DNA from: Callaeas wilsoni
Taxonomy: Eukaryota; Chordata; Aves; Passeriformes; Callaeidae
Direction of reading: 5' to 3'
Length of the DNA stretch: 64,000 bases
Assembly (NCBI GenBank): GCA_013398955.1
Contig: VWPU01010335.1
Span: 44,778 to 108,777, forward strand
This document shows positions 1 to 12,400 of the stretch, piece after piece (positions within the stretch are counted from its first letter, which is position 1; each line of letters opens with the position of its first letter). The notes under the pieces are model-generated. The model was not told the origin of the DNA. It did no database searches and saw only the letters and a list, made by a program, of their open reading frames with translations. The position numbers and the translations under genes are program-made.

Positions 1-288
1 ATTACATGCCTGCTCAGCCTGTTAAAAGCATTAATTAAAAATAGATTTCCAGGAAATTGAAGAGTAAGGTGCCTTGCAGTAAGTAATATCAAAAAGAAAG
101 AATACTCTACATGAGAAGACTTCAGAAAGTACATAAAGGTATATAAAACATTTGATAATATTAATAATCTTATTGTAGTTGAAGCTTTAGCTATAATTCT
201 GAAGTTGCATGTGTGAAAAACATCTCTTTAAAATTAAAGAAGTATTTATGTATTTTATGTACTGATGGAAACTCATTTTGTGTTACAG

Positions 289-413
289 ATTCCATGCTTT
301 TGCTGAGAAGAATGGCTGTAGAGATGCTACTGGACCTGCACTAAAATATGAAGAGGATGAAAAAAGATTAATTGCCCTGAACTCCAGAAAAGTGAAAGGG
401 CGAATGCCACTAG
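289..413 (+). CDS. VWA3B: VWA3B exon: end of first VWA-like region
   Basis: First coding exon in the window. The acceptor is TTGTGTTACAG and the donor CTAG|GTAGAC. It starts with the third base of a split codon (Arg) and ends after one base, matching the next exon. The peptide begins RFHAFAEKNG and later reads NSRKVKGRMPL. The human protein has RFHAFAE and NSRKLKGKLP at the corresponding place, at the end of its degenerate N-terminal VWA-like region. The frame runs on past the donor to a stop at 467-469, so read-through would truncate the protein. Confidence 0.9.
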
Positions 414-3400
414 GTAGACAATATAAATCCCAAGATTATACTGATATTATCAGCGAGATGTCAGAATAGAAATGTAGTATAGGAACTTGATGAGTATAAA
501 ATCAAAAGAAACCTGTAGGTGTGAGTGGTGTGAGGACAGGACTGGTATGGAAATGGAAGTTCTCTGGGTGAGAAGGACAGGGCAAGGAAAAGAGAAAATG
601 AGAGTAGTGGATGCGCGTGGGAGAATGAAAGAAAAGTGAAAAACAAGGAGAAGAAGATCATTTATTTAGGAATATGAAGAAAAGTACTTGTGTGCTTATG
701 CAGGTGACCTTGTGGAAATGTATGGAGAAATGGTAGAAAGGAAGAGGAATAGTGTGGCAGACCATACGATACAACAGGCACATCAATACAGGCCAAGTTC
801 ATAGGTAATATAAGGAGATTAAATCAACAGGAGGTTTACTTTCTTCTCCCAAGAATTTGTCACAAAGACAGGCAAAAACCGTAGTAAAGTGACTGTAGAG
901 AAGGCAGGGCAAAGTGGTGGTGGGAGGATTGATAGAAAAAATGCCAGAAGGAAACAACCAAAATAAACAGTTTCACTGTTGGGTGGAGCTGGGCAGAAAG
1001 CTCAGTTTGTTTCTCATTAGTCACAGTGCTACTTCCCCTGGGTAAGTGTTCAGTGGGACTGGACTGTGGTTTCGGCCAGGGCGGGAGGAGAAGGGCTTGT
1101 GATGTGAAGTGAGGCTTTGTGTGTCAAATCTGATGTCTTAGCAGGAAAGTAAAACAAAAAATTTCTTTTAGACATCAGGAATCAGAAGACATCTTTAGTC
1201 TGATGGCTCAATACACCTACCCCTCCCCTCCTTCCCCTTTTTTGCTGGGGGCATTAATGTTGCCTCAAAGGTAGAACAGTGATATCCTCTTCTCACTGTT
1301 ATGGAATGTATGGCAAGGTGGATTTGGTGCCTCACATAAGGCTGTTTGTCAGTCTTGGACTGACTGGCCCATATTTGGGTTGTAATGAAGTTTCTTGCAT
1401 ACTAAGCTATCTTTCACCAAGACTATAACAGTACAAGAGAAAGAACCATTGTGAGGGGGCAGAAATAAAGGAGTGAGGTATCACCTGCTTTTTTGAGTTG
1501 TGAAGGGACACGCAAGCCTCACCCATGCAGAGTTTAGAAAGCGACAGCAGAGTCTGCTTCAAGACACTATAGTTTCATACTAATGTGGAGCAGTATAATG
1601 GTTGCCTTCAGTCTGCCATGAGTGCTTTCTTGCTGTACCACATTTGGGGGTGTGCATGGGGGGAGCTGGCTCCCTCTTCCCCTGGGGCAGTCAGCCTGTT
1701 TCAATAGATGAGCCTAGAGCTCCTCTATGACCGAAATTACTTCCTCACCACTGTTTCTAAAGCTGAAAGCTGAATGGCTTTAATCACTCAAAAGGGCAGT
1801 AATCCCCTTGAAGTGCATTGTCTGTTGCGTCTTATTGCTATTATGGAGTAGAATTTACACATTAAAAAGGAACACAATTAGCTTTCTGCATTTACTGGGT
1901 ATTACAAGCACAATCGTGACATCACTGGCAGCCAATTGGAGTGTTTCAGTCATATGCAGAATCTAAAGTCCTTTCAGAAAAGAAAACACATTGAAGACAT
2001 TATTCTGGTCTATGTCTGATTTCTCTTGTTTCAGAGACTCCTTCAAGGGTGTAGTAATAAGGCAATAAAAATAAAAGTGTCGATTACTCACTAATGGGCT
2101 CTGATACTGGTTCTTGGATGTGTGGCATAAACTACACAAGGAAATAAATAGAGAATGAACCAGAGATTTAATCTTCCAAATGTGGTGTTTCTAAAAACTA
2201 AAGGGAGGCACAGGAGTATTTTGATTATGTTCCTTTTTGCACCACAAATGCAACAGCTGGAAACTGAAACTCATAACCATGTTATATGGACTGGAAAAGC
2301 TGTTTTAAGGACATCTGATAGTTTCTGGGTATCCACTGAATATCAGCATTTTGCAAATACTGGATATCTTCATGTTCACTCCTTTTCATCTGCTTAACCA
2401 AAACAAGTCAGAAGTGATCTATTTAAAATTTTAGATAAGAGCTCAATTCTCCCCTATTTTGCATCTTGAGCAGACATTTAGAAAGCAAGTGTGAGAAACT
2501 GACAATATTGAATTTTTTTACACTCATTTTGAGTGGGTGCTCAAGATCAAAACAGGTGTAACTCATTAAAGAATTAAGGTCCTTATGCTAGCAGCTCCAG
2601 ATTTACTTATGGCAGAGAAATGCTTTTACATAAAGCCTAATTTCACCAATGTGAAAATATCTCCTTATCCAGCACTAATTTTCATGTTATCACTTCTGCC
2701 TACATTCTTTGTGCAGTTTATGCATCTGCAAAAAGCTGTAGAATTAAGCAGTCTTGTTATGTAGTTAAAATTATAAGTGGAAAGGAAGTGACATTTAAGT
2801 TGGAACTTGAAGACATAGAGGGCAAGGAATGGTGGAAGCTGTGGAGAAAAGATGTCTTTCTGAAAAAGGGCACATTTGTGTCATCTGCTTGGAGTAACAG
2901 GGTGATAAGTGCTACATAGGGCTTGAAAAGCACTGGTGCTTTGAACTAGATCCTGAAATGAATAGAGGGTTCTCAGTGGCTGACATAGAAATAGTAAATT
3001 TCTGTGTAGTGGTTTCTGTGTGCTGGAATAGATGAGCTGGCATGTGCAGAGAAAATGCAAATAGATTGAAATCAGGATTTTACTGATGTGATAAATCCAA
3101 ACAGGGAAGTGTCTAACCTCCTTGAGAACAGTATAAGACTCTGTCTTATACTTGATTTTTCACATTTACCTGGTTGTCAGAGGGAAAATTTCAGGCTGTT
3201 ATGTGTGAAAAAGGGAAGCGTAAGAGCATCATTCCCCTGTATGACATTGAAGTCAATGAACTCTGCACTGTTTGTGTACACTGACATGGGACGGATGGAA
3301 CCCTCCCTTTGGAGAGCCAGGATAATGACTGAAGAGTAGCTACTTTGCTTACAAGCTGTAGCAAAGATCATTGCCTCTGTTTTTTTCTTGTGTGTGCTTT

Positions 3401-6400
3401 GTCTAGTCTCAGCAGCCTAACCTTGGCCTGGCAAATCTCTTTGCTAATGTGTAGAGAGTGATGCAGATAACTGTTCTGTGATACCACATGGGATACAAAG
3501 TTCATTTGCTTTGTCCATTTGCCCAGTGGAAAAGGGGCAGCATTGGGCTGTAGTGAGTTTCAGTAAGTTTCAGGGCTGTTTGACCTGGCAAGTATGCAGG
3601 TAAAAGCTTCTTTGTGCCTTCATTCATCCCGCTCTAAGTGGAGATTTTAAAAATCAATGCTTTAGGGTATACTGCTGTGTTGTGCTGCCACGTGGAGGCT
3701 GAGAACGGGACTGGCAGTGAAGAAAAGCAATTTCCCCATCTTCCCTTGGCAGCAAATTCATTTTCAAATAGATCTTATTCCATTATATTTGGATTTTCTT
3801 GCTTCTATGGTCTAAGTCTGATAATCAGACAAGTAAGAAATGCTTCTGTTTTCCATGATTTGCTTTTGTATTGGTATTTGCTTCCTGTTTCAAAGATATT
3901 GTAGATATTTTGTAGGCTTTTTTTTTTAATAGGCTTTTTTCATTAGCAATATGACAATCAAACAGGTTACAGTGACTTGTCAAACTGGATGAGTTTGTTT
4001 GCAGGGAGGTACCTGGGGAAAAGCTGCTTCTTTGAGACCGTCTGCCAGTTAAATAACTGGGAAATGGAAATGAGAGCAGTTATGCGTTTCTGTGTACATG
4101 TGCAAGTGTGTTTGTGGTTTGGCTTAGATCTACCATCTTGCTTCTCAATTCACTGGTGTCAGCAAAATGCTCCTGCCCCTTGCCACAGGCTCTCCCTGCA
4201 CCCTTCCTCACCCTCTTCCTCTTTTCCAGGGCCTCCCATCTCCAGAGCAGAAACGCCTTTACCTGCAGGCAGGGCAGTGCTGGAGCATTCCCCAGGCTGA
4301 GGTGCTGTGCAGGATGGCTGCGGGGGGAGCCGAGGGAAGCTGGCTGTGCTTGGCGCAGGCCGGAGGTGCAGCAGGGTGTTCAGGCCGCTCCCCTCGTGGG
4401 TGACTGCCATTGCAGTGGGGTGGCTTCTGAATCAGAACCTGGGGGGCCCCGGAGGCCCGGCTGTTCCACTGCCACCCAGAGCGGCTGGGAAAGTATATTA
4501 ATACGCCGGCACGCTGGCCGGGCTGGGGGAAACGCAGCTTGGTCCGGAATGTCCAACACAAAGGGAGAACACCCCGTGGCAACTCGGTGCCTCGCTTGCC
4601 AGCCTCCCAGCCTGTGCGGTGGAGGGCACGGAGCCCAGCGTGCCGTGGGCTTGTGGGTAGCCCAGGCGTGGCCAGAAATAAATGAGCAGAGGAGGCCCTT
4701 CGGCTGGTGTTCCAAGGGTTTATTGTAGAAGCTCCCTCGAAGGGGACCGGATATGAAGAGTACAAGACAAGAGACTGAGGGGCTTTTTAAAGGGAAGCAG
4801 GGAAGGGGGCGGGGTGGCATAGCAGGGACCTATAGGAAGAGGAGAAAGGTGGGACAGGCCAGTGTACCTTCCCTTAGGGAATGCAAGGGGTGTCTGTCAA
4901 CTGTAGACCGAACCACCCCTCAGGAATCGTAGGAATTCAAAGGCAGAAGCCGTCTTCACAGAAAGGGGTTTTACTCTTTGGTACCAGCCCACCAAACCTC
5001 TTTTTCTGGGCTCTGTGGCCCCCTGGTTGGTTCATTCACCACAACAGGAAAGTGCTTCATGGCAGGGAGAACCAGGATGGCCCTTTGTCTCTCTGGATAA
5101 AGTAATTTTTTAAGACAAGATTATTCCTGGGACATGGGTGCCTGAATGTGTACAAGAGACAGTGGGCTTGGAGTAGTTGTGAACTGCACCCTCCAGAGGG
5201 GTGACTTTCTTCGGTTGGTGGTCCCCAAAAAATGGCATATCTGAGGTGTGAGCAGAGGAAATTTAAACCAAAGTGAGGTTCATACTTTCTTGGTCATTTA
5301 CCAGTGATGTGCTTTGAGGGATGGGCCACAGCTGAGAGCCATATCTGGAAGATCTTATGCCATGCATTTGTATGTAGGTTTTGATTTTGGGGATTCAATT
5401 TTGAAAGACACAGGGTTCTTTTGCCGCTCCTCCTTAGCTGTTAGGGAAAGGAGGTCAAGGTAGAGGTGCAGCTGAACTTCCTGTACAGAGAGAGAAAGCT
5501 GCTGTGGATATCACTGCTTGCAAGCTTCTCTCCCAATTGAATCCAAGAAAAAATGTTGTCAGAAAAAAGGTTTTAAGCAACTGGAATTTTGCAATGTGCC
5601 TACATTTGTGCTGTGTAGCAGATGACATCAAGCATACTTGCTTTGAAAGGGCATGCAGTGTTACTTTGCTTTGCTGGAAGCATAAATAAAGAAAAAATAT
5701 CTTCTCATGTAATACCAATTCAATACATCTATCTTAATGGGGACAGTAACAATAATCCTGTAAAACTGATGAGTCCATAGCAGCAATGGACTGCTTCATT
5801 TAAGGGGAAATGAAGCAACACAATGATAGAATTGTTATTGTTTTAGAGGTAGTTGAAGTATACATATTTCTTTAAATATTTTCAAACATTACGTTAAAAA
5901 TATTCGTAAAATTAAGTCTGGATAACAGCAATTGACAGCTTGTGGAGGATATCCAGATTTAGTTGGGGACAGGACCACTGAAACTGCATTCTTAACAGCC
6001 TTAAACTTAGAACTACATTCATGCATGGTGTGAATGCATGTGTTTGCATTTCTGGGGAGAGATTGCTTATAAAAGTTCACTTCTTTACAAAATATTTGAA
6101 GAGAATACTTTTCTTCAGTTTAACAGGAAATGATTACAGACTGAGGTTTTTTCTCCCTTTTGTGTTTTATGTTGTGGAATGATCTGCCTTACTAAAGCTT
6201 TTTGTGATTTAGGAAATGTTAATCTTTCCTAGGGGCTGCAACAGATATTTTGAAATGCAGGAAGGTCCCAGGAGATGGCAGTGTACAATAACAGAATTCA
6301 AAATATTTCTGGGAAACTGAAAGCATTTCACAATTAAAATTGAGTTCTTATTTGTATAACTTTCTTCTTCTTCTTCTTCTTATTATTATTATTATTATTA

Positions 6401-9400
6401 TTTCCAGAAATTTTATCAAAGAACAAAATGATCAGGTTTGTTTGTTTACTGGTTGCCTACTTTAGTAGGCAAGTTTGCATATCTTATCTTTCATACAGTG
6501 AACCATCACTGTATATTAACTGAACCACTGGATGATCAGATACAGTTTGCCTTGTACAGCATTTTTATGTGCAATTCATTAATAGGTTGTGATCTGCAAT
6601 AGTTTATAACCTGTATTTGTGGTTAGGATAGCTGATGATTCAGTTTCTTTTATATTTTTACTGTAACACTGTGCACAGTTTCTCTGCATTGTCCTCTATT
6701 GGTGTTTAAACTCTGAACCTAATTTAACACATTTTTAATAGTGATTCTACTCCTTAGGTATACAAGGTGTCTCAATTTTAGTAGTTTCTCTTTATGAAAT
6801 AAATAAATATTTTTATTATTTTCATCACGAAGGACATATCTGTTGAAATTAAGAAAACCTTGTCTCAATTCCAGCTTTGGATTTTTTAAACTTTTTTTAA
6901 AATATAGCCTTGTAGTAAATTTTTTTTTTGGTAGCATTTGTTTATGACTATTGAGAATTGTTGGGGTGAAAATAAATCTATCTTTAGCAAAATTTCATCT
7001 GATTTCCCTGATGACTATCAGGGAAAGAAGATTTAAATAATATTAATTATGTACTTTAGGAAATGGAAAGAATCAAAAATGTCTTCTCTTTAAAATGTCA
7101 AAACTGAGTTTAATATTTGGAGCCAAGTTTTGCAATGAAGACCAGGGGGCAACAAGTATTAATTTAATAATGAATTTAATTGTGGAGTTTCCTTATTATT
7201 TTCTGAGAGTGTTAATATAGATTTGCTTCCACTGTGGGAACAATCTGTGGCCAACTTTAGAGGTTAGTTCCAACATACTAAGCACTTCTTATGTCCTGGA
7301 GCCAGGCTTGAGCCTTTTTTTGAAGTCTGTCGGAGGACAGCACTTGTCATTGCAATGGGACCTCAAGAAAACAAGGTTATATGGCAATGTCTGGACATAC
7401 CAATGACTTTGTGGTGATTGAGGAGTTATAAAAAGCAGAAACTGTATAAAAATGTGAAGTTCTACTTATTATTTCTCTTGCAGTAGCTGGTGTCTGTGAA
7501 GATGTCTTTTTGATCTGGAAGGAGCTGGAGGAAGCCAGGAGTACAGTGAGACAAGTTCAGAAAATGTTATCAGAATCTGACCAGTCTGCTTCTCAAGATG
7601 GTATAATTTATGTTTCTTTCAAGACAGCTACCATTATATTAATGATCAACATCTTTTTGTGAACAGTTTTGATTGCACATCAGTTTGGGGATGATTTTCT
7701 CAAAAATGTCTGTATACAGGATATAGCACCTATATGTCTATGTAGCACCTATAATTTTTATCTAAACTTAGGATTGCTTAAAACTTTCCAATACAAATCT
7801 CTGTTTACTATGGCTTAAACTTGCTAAACTTTAACAGCTCAGGTTGGAACACACCATTTTTAGTTTATCAGTGACTAGGTTTAGAAGTTATCTCGATTTT
7901 AGGATATGGGAATTATTTTGTAGTGTTTTTGTGATCCCTTCCTGTCTGCCTGAACCAGTAAATCTTCCATTTTTTCTACACAGTGCTGGGGAAATACCTC
8001 TTCCCTCTCCCATCACAGTCTTCTTGGGATAGCCTCTAACCTAGTGGCTAGTTCATTCCACATAAAGGGAAGAAGCAGAGGGATTGCATTTCTGTCAAAG
8101 GCGAAGGTCTGAAAACAATTCAGAATAAGCACTCTGACAACTCCTGTCTTAAGAAACATAGGGGAACACCTACATTTGTTCATTAAACCAATAGCTCCTG
8201 CCATTATGTTTGGCCTAGAACATGACTCATTTGTTGTTCTGTGCATGTTGATTGGGTTGAACCCTGTTGGAGACAGAAGCATAGCTAGTTTCTGAATTTC
8301 TGTTCTGGAAGGCTTTAACAAGGGACAGTGAGAAGCTACTCAGTCCTGCAAAGATGGAGATGCTCTGGGCATGCCCTGAAGCAGAATGATTCCACTGACA
8401 AGACTTAAATACTAAAAGCTTAGGAATCTGTAGAGTCTAGGCAGCTTCAGCATTGGATTGCAATTGGGGGGATGGGTTTTCAGGATCAGAGCCAAGATTG
8501 TCAGTGCTTATTTTCTTCATTAGTCCTGGTTTTAAAATACTTACCGTGGTATTTTTTGTGTAAGTTGATAAGAGATTCAGGGTGAATTAGCAGGAGTCAT
8601 GGGTGATTTTGTGTAGCTCCAGTACTGTTTTTGCAGTTGCTTTCGCTTTGTCTAGATGGAGGCTGGGACCAGATGGCCTTTTCTGGATCATCTGCTGAGG
8701 AATGCTTTGTACAACCAGTTGGTCAGTAACTTGAACTGTGTTGAGATGTGTGACTGGGGTGGGGATGATGAAGATTTGAAGCTGGGAAGGCTCTCTGGCT
8801 GCACTGGGTTTGAATTTCTGTCTATAACATAACTCTAGTTAAATCTAGAGGTTTTTTAATCCGTGAAGGCATGATATAGTTTGTTATACTGAAAAGAGCA
8901 TCTTCTGAATTAGCAGGACTTACCATATTAGTTAAACATCTCTTCTGTAATGCATATGAACAAAGAGACCACAATAAAACTGCAAGGACAGCCCTAATGT
9001 CGATGTTTATGTGTTCCTGACTGCACAGCTTTAATGTTATTTTAGTGTTTGCCTTGATACATAATCACTTCATAAATAAATTTAAAAAAATGAAATTAGA
9101 GTGTGATATATTTTTTCAGTTCTTCAGCATTATTTGGCTATTGCCCATTGATCCAAATAACTGTAGTCTTTTGGTTTGCATGCATTTCTTCTCAATTCTT
9201 CCTTCATGATGTGTTTAAAATGATTTGCAGCAAAATGTCTCTATGTTAAGCATGTGTAAGAAAGAAAACAGTTTTCTTTTCAAAACTGTGTGAGCACACT
9301 TATGACACTTGTTCTAAGGACCACAAGCAATCATAAAGCAAAAGTTTCCATATGAACGGGCTCTGATCGTGCACCTGCCCTGATGTTGGCTGATCTCTGT

Positions 9401-12400
9401 TTGTTTAAGGGCAATAGATGCCTCCATAGGTTTATTTACAGGCTCAGGATCTCACTACTGTGGTCACTGTAGCTGCATCTAAACTGAGTAGACGTTTATA
9501 CCACCTTGGTCGACCAAAATTGAAGTGTGATGAAATAAGTTCACCCTGCTATGAGACCCACTGCCTGGTCATTTGGTTTACTGGGATAGGGATGAGTGAG
9601 TGGAGAGTCCTGTATCCTTTTATCTGTATTATCTGTATGCTATACTGGTATCCAGAGACGTGCAGTGCCCTACCTTAAGATAGTCCTTAGAAAATTTATA
9701 AGCTAATATGACATCATAGTTTGCCTTTTACTTTAAATAGCCATCTCTAAAAAGATCAATGTTAACCAATAATCTTGACTGTATTTTCAATTATATCTTC
9801 TGTTGTTTCATTTTCTCAAATGATTCTCCTTGAAGTTAGACATCTTATTCAGGAATACTTTCTGGCATTTTGTAATTCAGCTACTAAGGAAATTCCTTTT
9901 ATATGTTGATCTTCTCACTATTTATTGTCTTTGCTCCCTGTGTTCTGGTGGGTTTTTTTCCAGTTACAAAGGAATTTGTTGCAATGAATTGTCTGATAAG
10001 AAAAAACCCCACAGCCAAAGTAGAGACTATTAAAAATCACTCAGAAATATCTGTTTGCTCCAGTGCTTTCAGAGCAAGCAGAAGAAGTTTGAAAATTTTG
10101 ATTCCAGTATCAGAATCTGTTTTTAAAAATACCCTTTTCAAAATTAACCATGTTATACAGGAGATTTTGTTTGTCATATTTTCTTTTTTAGCAAACAAAG
10201 CTGATCATCCATTACTAAAACATGTAACTGACAAATATTTGACTTCTGAGAAGTGGTTGCAGAAGTATGGCTTGAAAGCTCAGAAGCTCACGCTGTACGA
10301 CGCGCTTGCTGATTGTGTTTTTCGCCATGTAGATGGGCTTGTTGACATAAAAACTAAACCAGAGGATGAATGTTCACAAACGGATGCTGTGAGTATTGTT
10401 AATTTCCCCTCACATCCTAAGAGTTGTTTGTTTTTTCTTTTAGAACTTGAAAACTTGGTTGATGGATAAATTGATTACATGGTGTATGGCCTTGTTTTGT
10501 AGTTTTTGTTAAAATCAGATTATTGGTTATTGAGACAAGAATAAAATTGTCTCAAAGAGCTTTTTTAGAATGACTGCTTTAAGGAGTCCTTGCTGGTTCA
10601 CATAAAATCTAAAAGGAAGAATCAGGACTGGCTTAAGCAATGCCTTGGTTTTCTTTGTATTTCTGTGGGGTGGGGCAAAGATTGCTTGTCGTCTTTAGAG
10701 GATGTGTTAGTCTCAGCTGCTGCAGTGTCTTGCAGGTCCTTAAGAAAATATGGTTTAATTTGTCTTCTATTTGTTTTTCTCAAGCTTTACCATTGCACTC
10801 TTGGGTAAGCTTCTGGTTTTTTGCTAGCTGCAAGAACAAAACCAGTTTCTATTGAATCTTGCTAGGAGCAAATTCTGTGACCACCACATTCCATGTTTAT
10901 TTCTACTCTCGTTCCTATGCAAAAGCATGTACCTTTGAACTTCGTTCCCCAAATATTAAAGGCACTGCAGAATAATATGTTTTGGAATGTGAAATTTGTT
11001 TGGTTTTTTTTTGTAGGAGACAAAGAGGAAGCTAATTCATGCAAGATACTGTGACAAGTTTGTACATACCCTCTGGAAAGATGGATCTGTAGTTCATGTT
11101 TATGTTACTACAGAAAAGTATAAGCAGTACAAAGAGAAAATGAAGACAGCTCTCAGACAAGTGGAAGAAAGGTTTGTGTTCTGTCACATAAAATCAGTTT
11201 GATCACTTTACTTGAGCATTAAAAAGTTTGACATTTACTGTCATAATAAGTTGAAATGGTAAACTGACAGCAGCAGTACTAAGCGAGAAGTTTATTTTAA
11301 ATGAGACTCTTGTATGTAGGATTTCTTAGTAGCCATATAAGGAAACTGATGAAGATTTTGAACTTTTGTTCTCCTTCTGAAATAAAGGTCTGAAAGTCAG
11401 TCTGCACACTTTTGAATTACTGCTAAAAGTGCCAAAAAACTATTGGGACTATTATGGCAGACAACTTCATGAATCATCAATAAAACTTAGTAAACATTCA
11501 TCCTGTGTACCTAGGATCCCTTGTGACACCAAGAAGCACAGCTTGGCTCGTTCCCCTCCTGATGGTGGTTATCTGCCCTTTTTGCAATTTTGTGTTGAAG
11601 AGAAGTTTCAACAGTGTAGATCAGAGTCAGGGCATGAGCTGTTAAGTAATGCATGTGATCAGAAATTCACTGCTTAAACTAGCTGCCTAATTTACATTTC
11701 TGCAGCCATATAGACACTTAGGTTTTGTATGACATCTACAAAATAATAGGCAGTCTAACTTATTGTAGAACAGAAAAAATAAATGTTGCCCTCTGTTTTG
11801 TATAGTAGGACAACGAGATGTCTCACTGAAAAAAGCAGGATGTGAATTTTCATTTTATTGGTGAATTTTTCATTTTATTGGTCCTTCCCTACCAAAAATA
11901 TAACAGCCTGATTATGTTTAGCAAGGTCAAACTGAGTTTTGTTATTCCTTTTAGTTTATCTTCATCTTACTGTATTTAGGATAACATTTACATACTGTCA
12001 AAGGAAAATTTGAGATAAGCAGTTCTGGTGAGTATATATTTTTGAAATCCAAGTTGAGATTAAGGGCTTGCTGTTTTGAATGTTGCATCTCAATGTTAAA
12101 AAGTCTTGTAGACCTTATCAAACACTTTGGGAGAAATAACTAATGACAAAATAGCTATCAGTAGCTAATGTAACAGGATCCTTACATTTCCATGACACAA
12201 TTTTTTTTGAAACCTTTTGTGGAGATGAATATTTTTCCAAGGGCCATTATGTTCCTTGTGTTAAATGTCTCTGTTTCAGGGTACATGAGTATTTTATGAC
12301 TCTCAAGGGAAATCAGATTTGGACTTGCTGCAGCCATTAATAAGAAAATATTCTTGTGCAGAGCAGTATGTATGCATGTATTTAACTGGCAGGCACACTC

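Larger units (their letters stand above)
414..7483 (+). other. VWA3B intron, 7.1 kb
   Basis: Open frames here are short and show no family signal. In the human protein the flanking segments are contiguous, so no coding exon is expected to be missing. The intron contains a GC-rich block (about 4,140-4,490), a solo LTR directly after it (4,494-5,046) and a TTC/TTA microsatellite (6,362-6,402). Otherwise I see only AT-rich unique sequence. Confidence 0.75.

Noticed and set aside
278..469. 63-codon frame as a complete small protein
   Set aside because: The ATG lies upstream of the splice acceptor at 288, and the match to VWA3B ends at the donor after 413.
4108..4820. Several long overlapping open frames on both strands (up to 206 codons)
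   Set aside because: They run across the GC-rich block and into the LTR, and are a composition effect. No domain, start context or splice signals support them.
9903..10469. 188-codon open frame treated as one gene
   Set aside because: Only 10,192-10,388 is coding; the rest is flanking intron that happens to stay open in the same frame.
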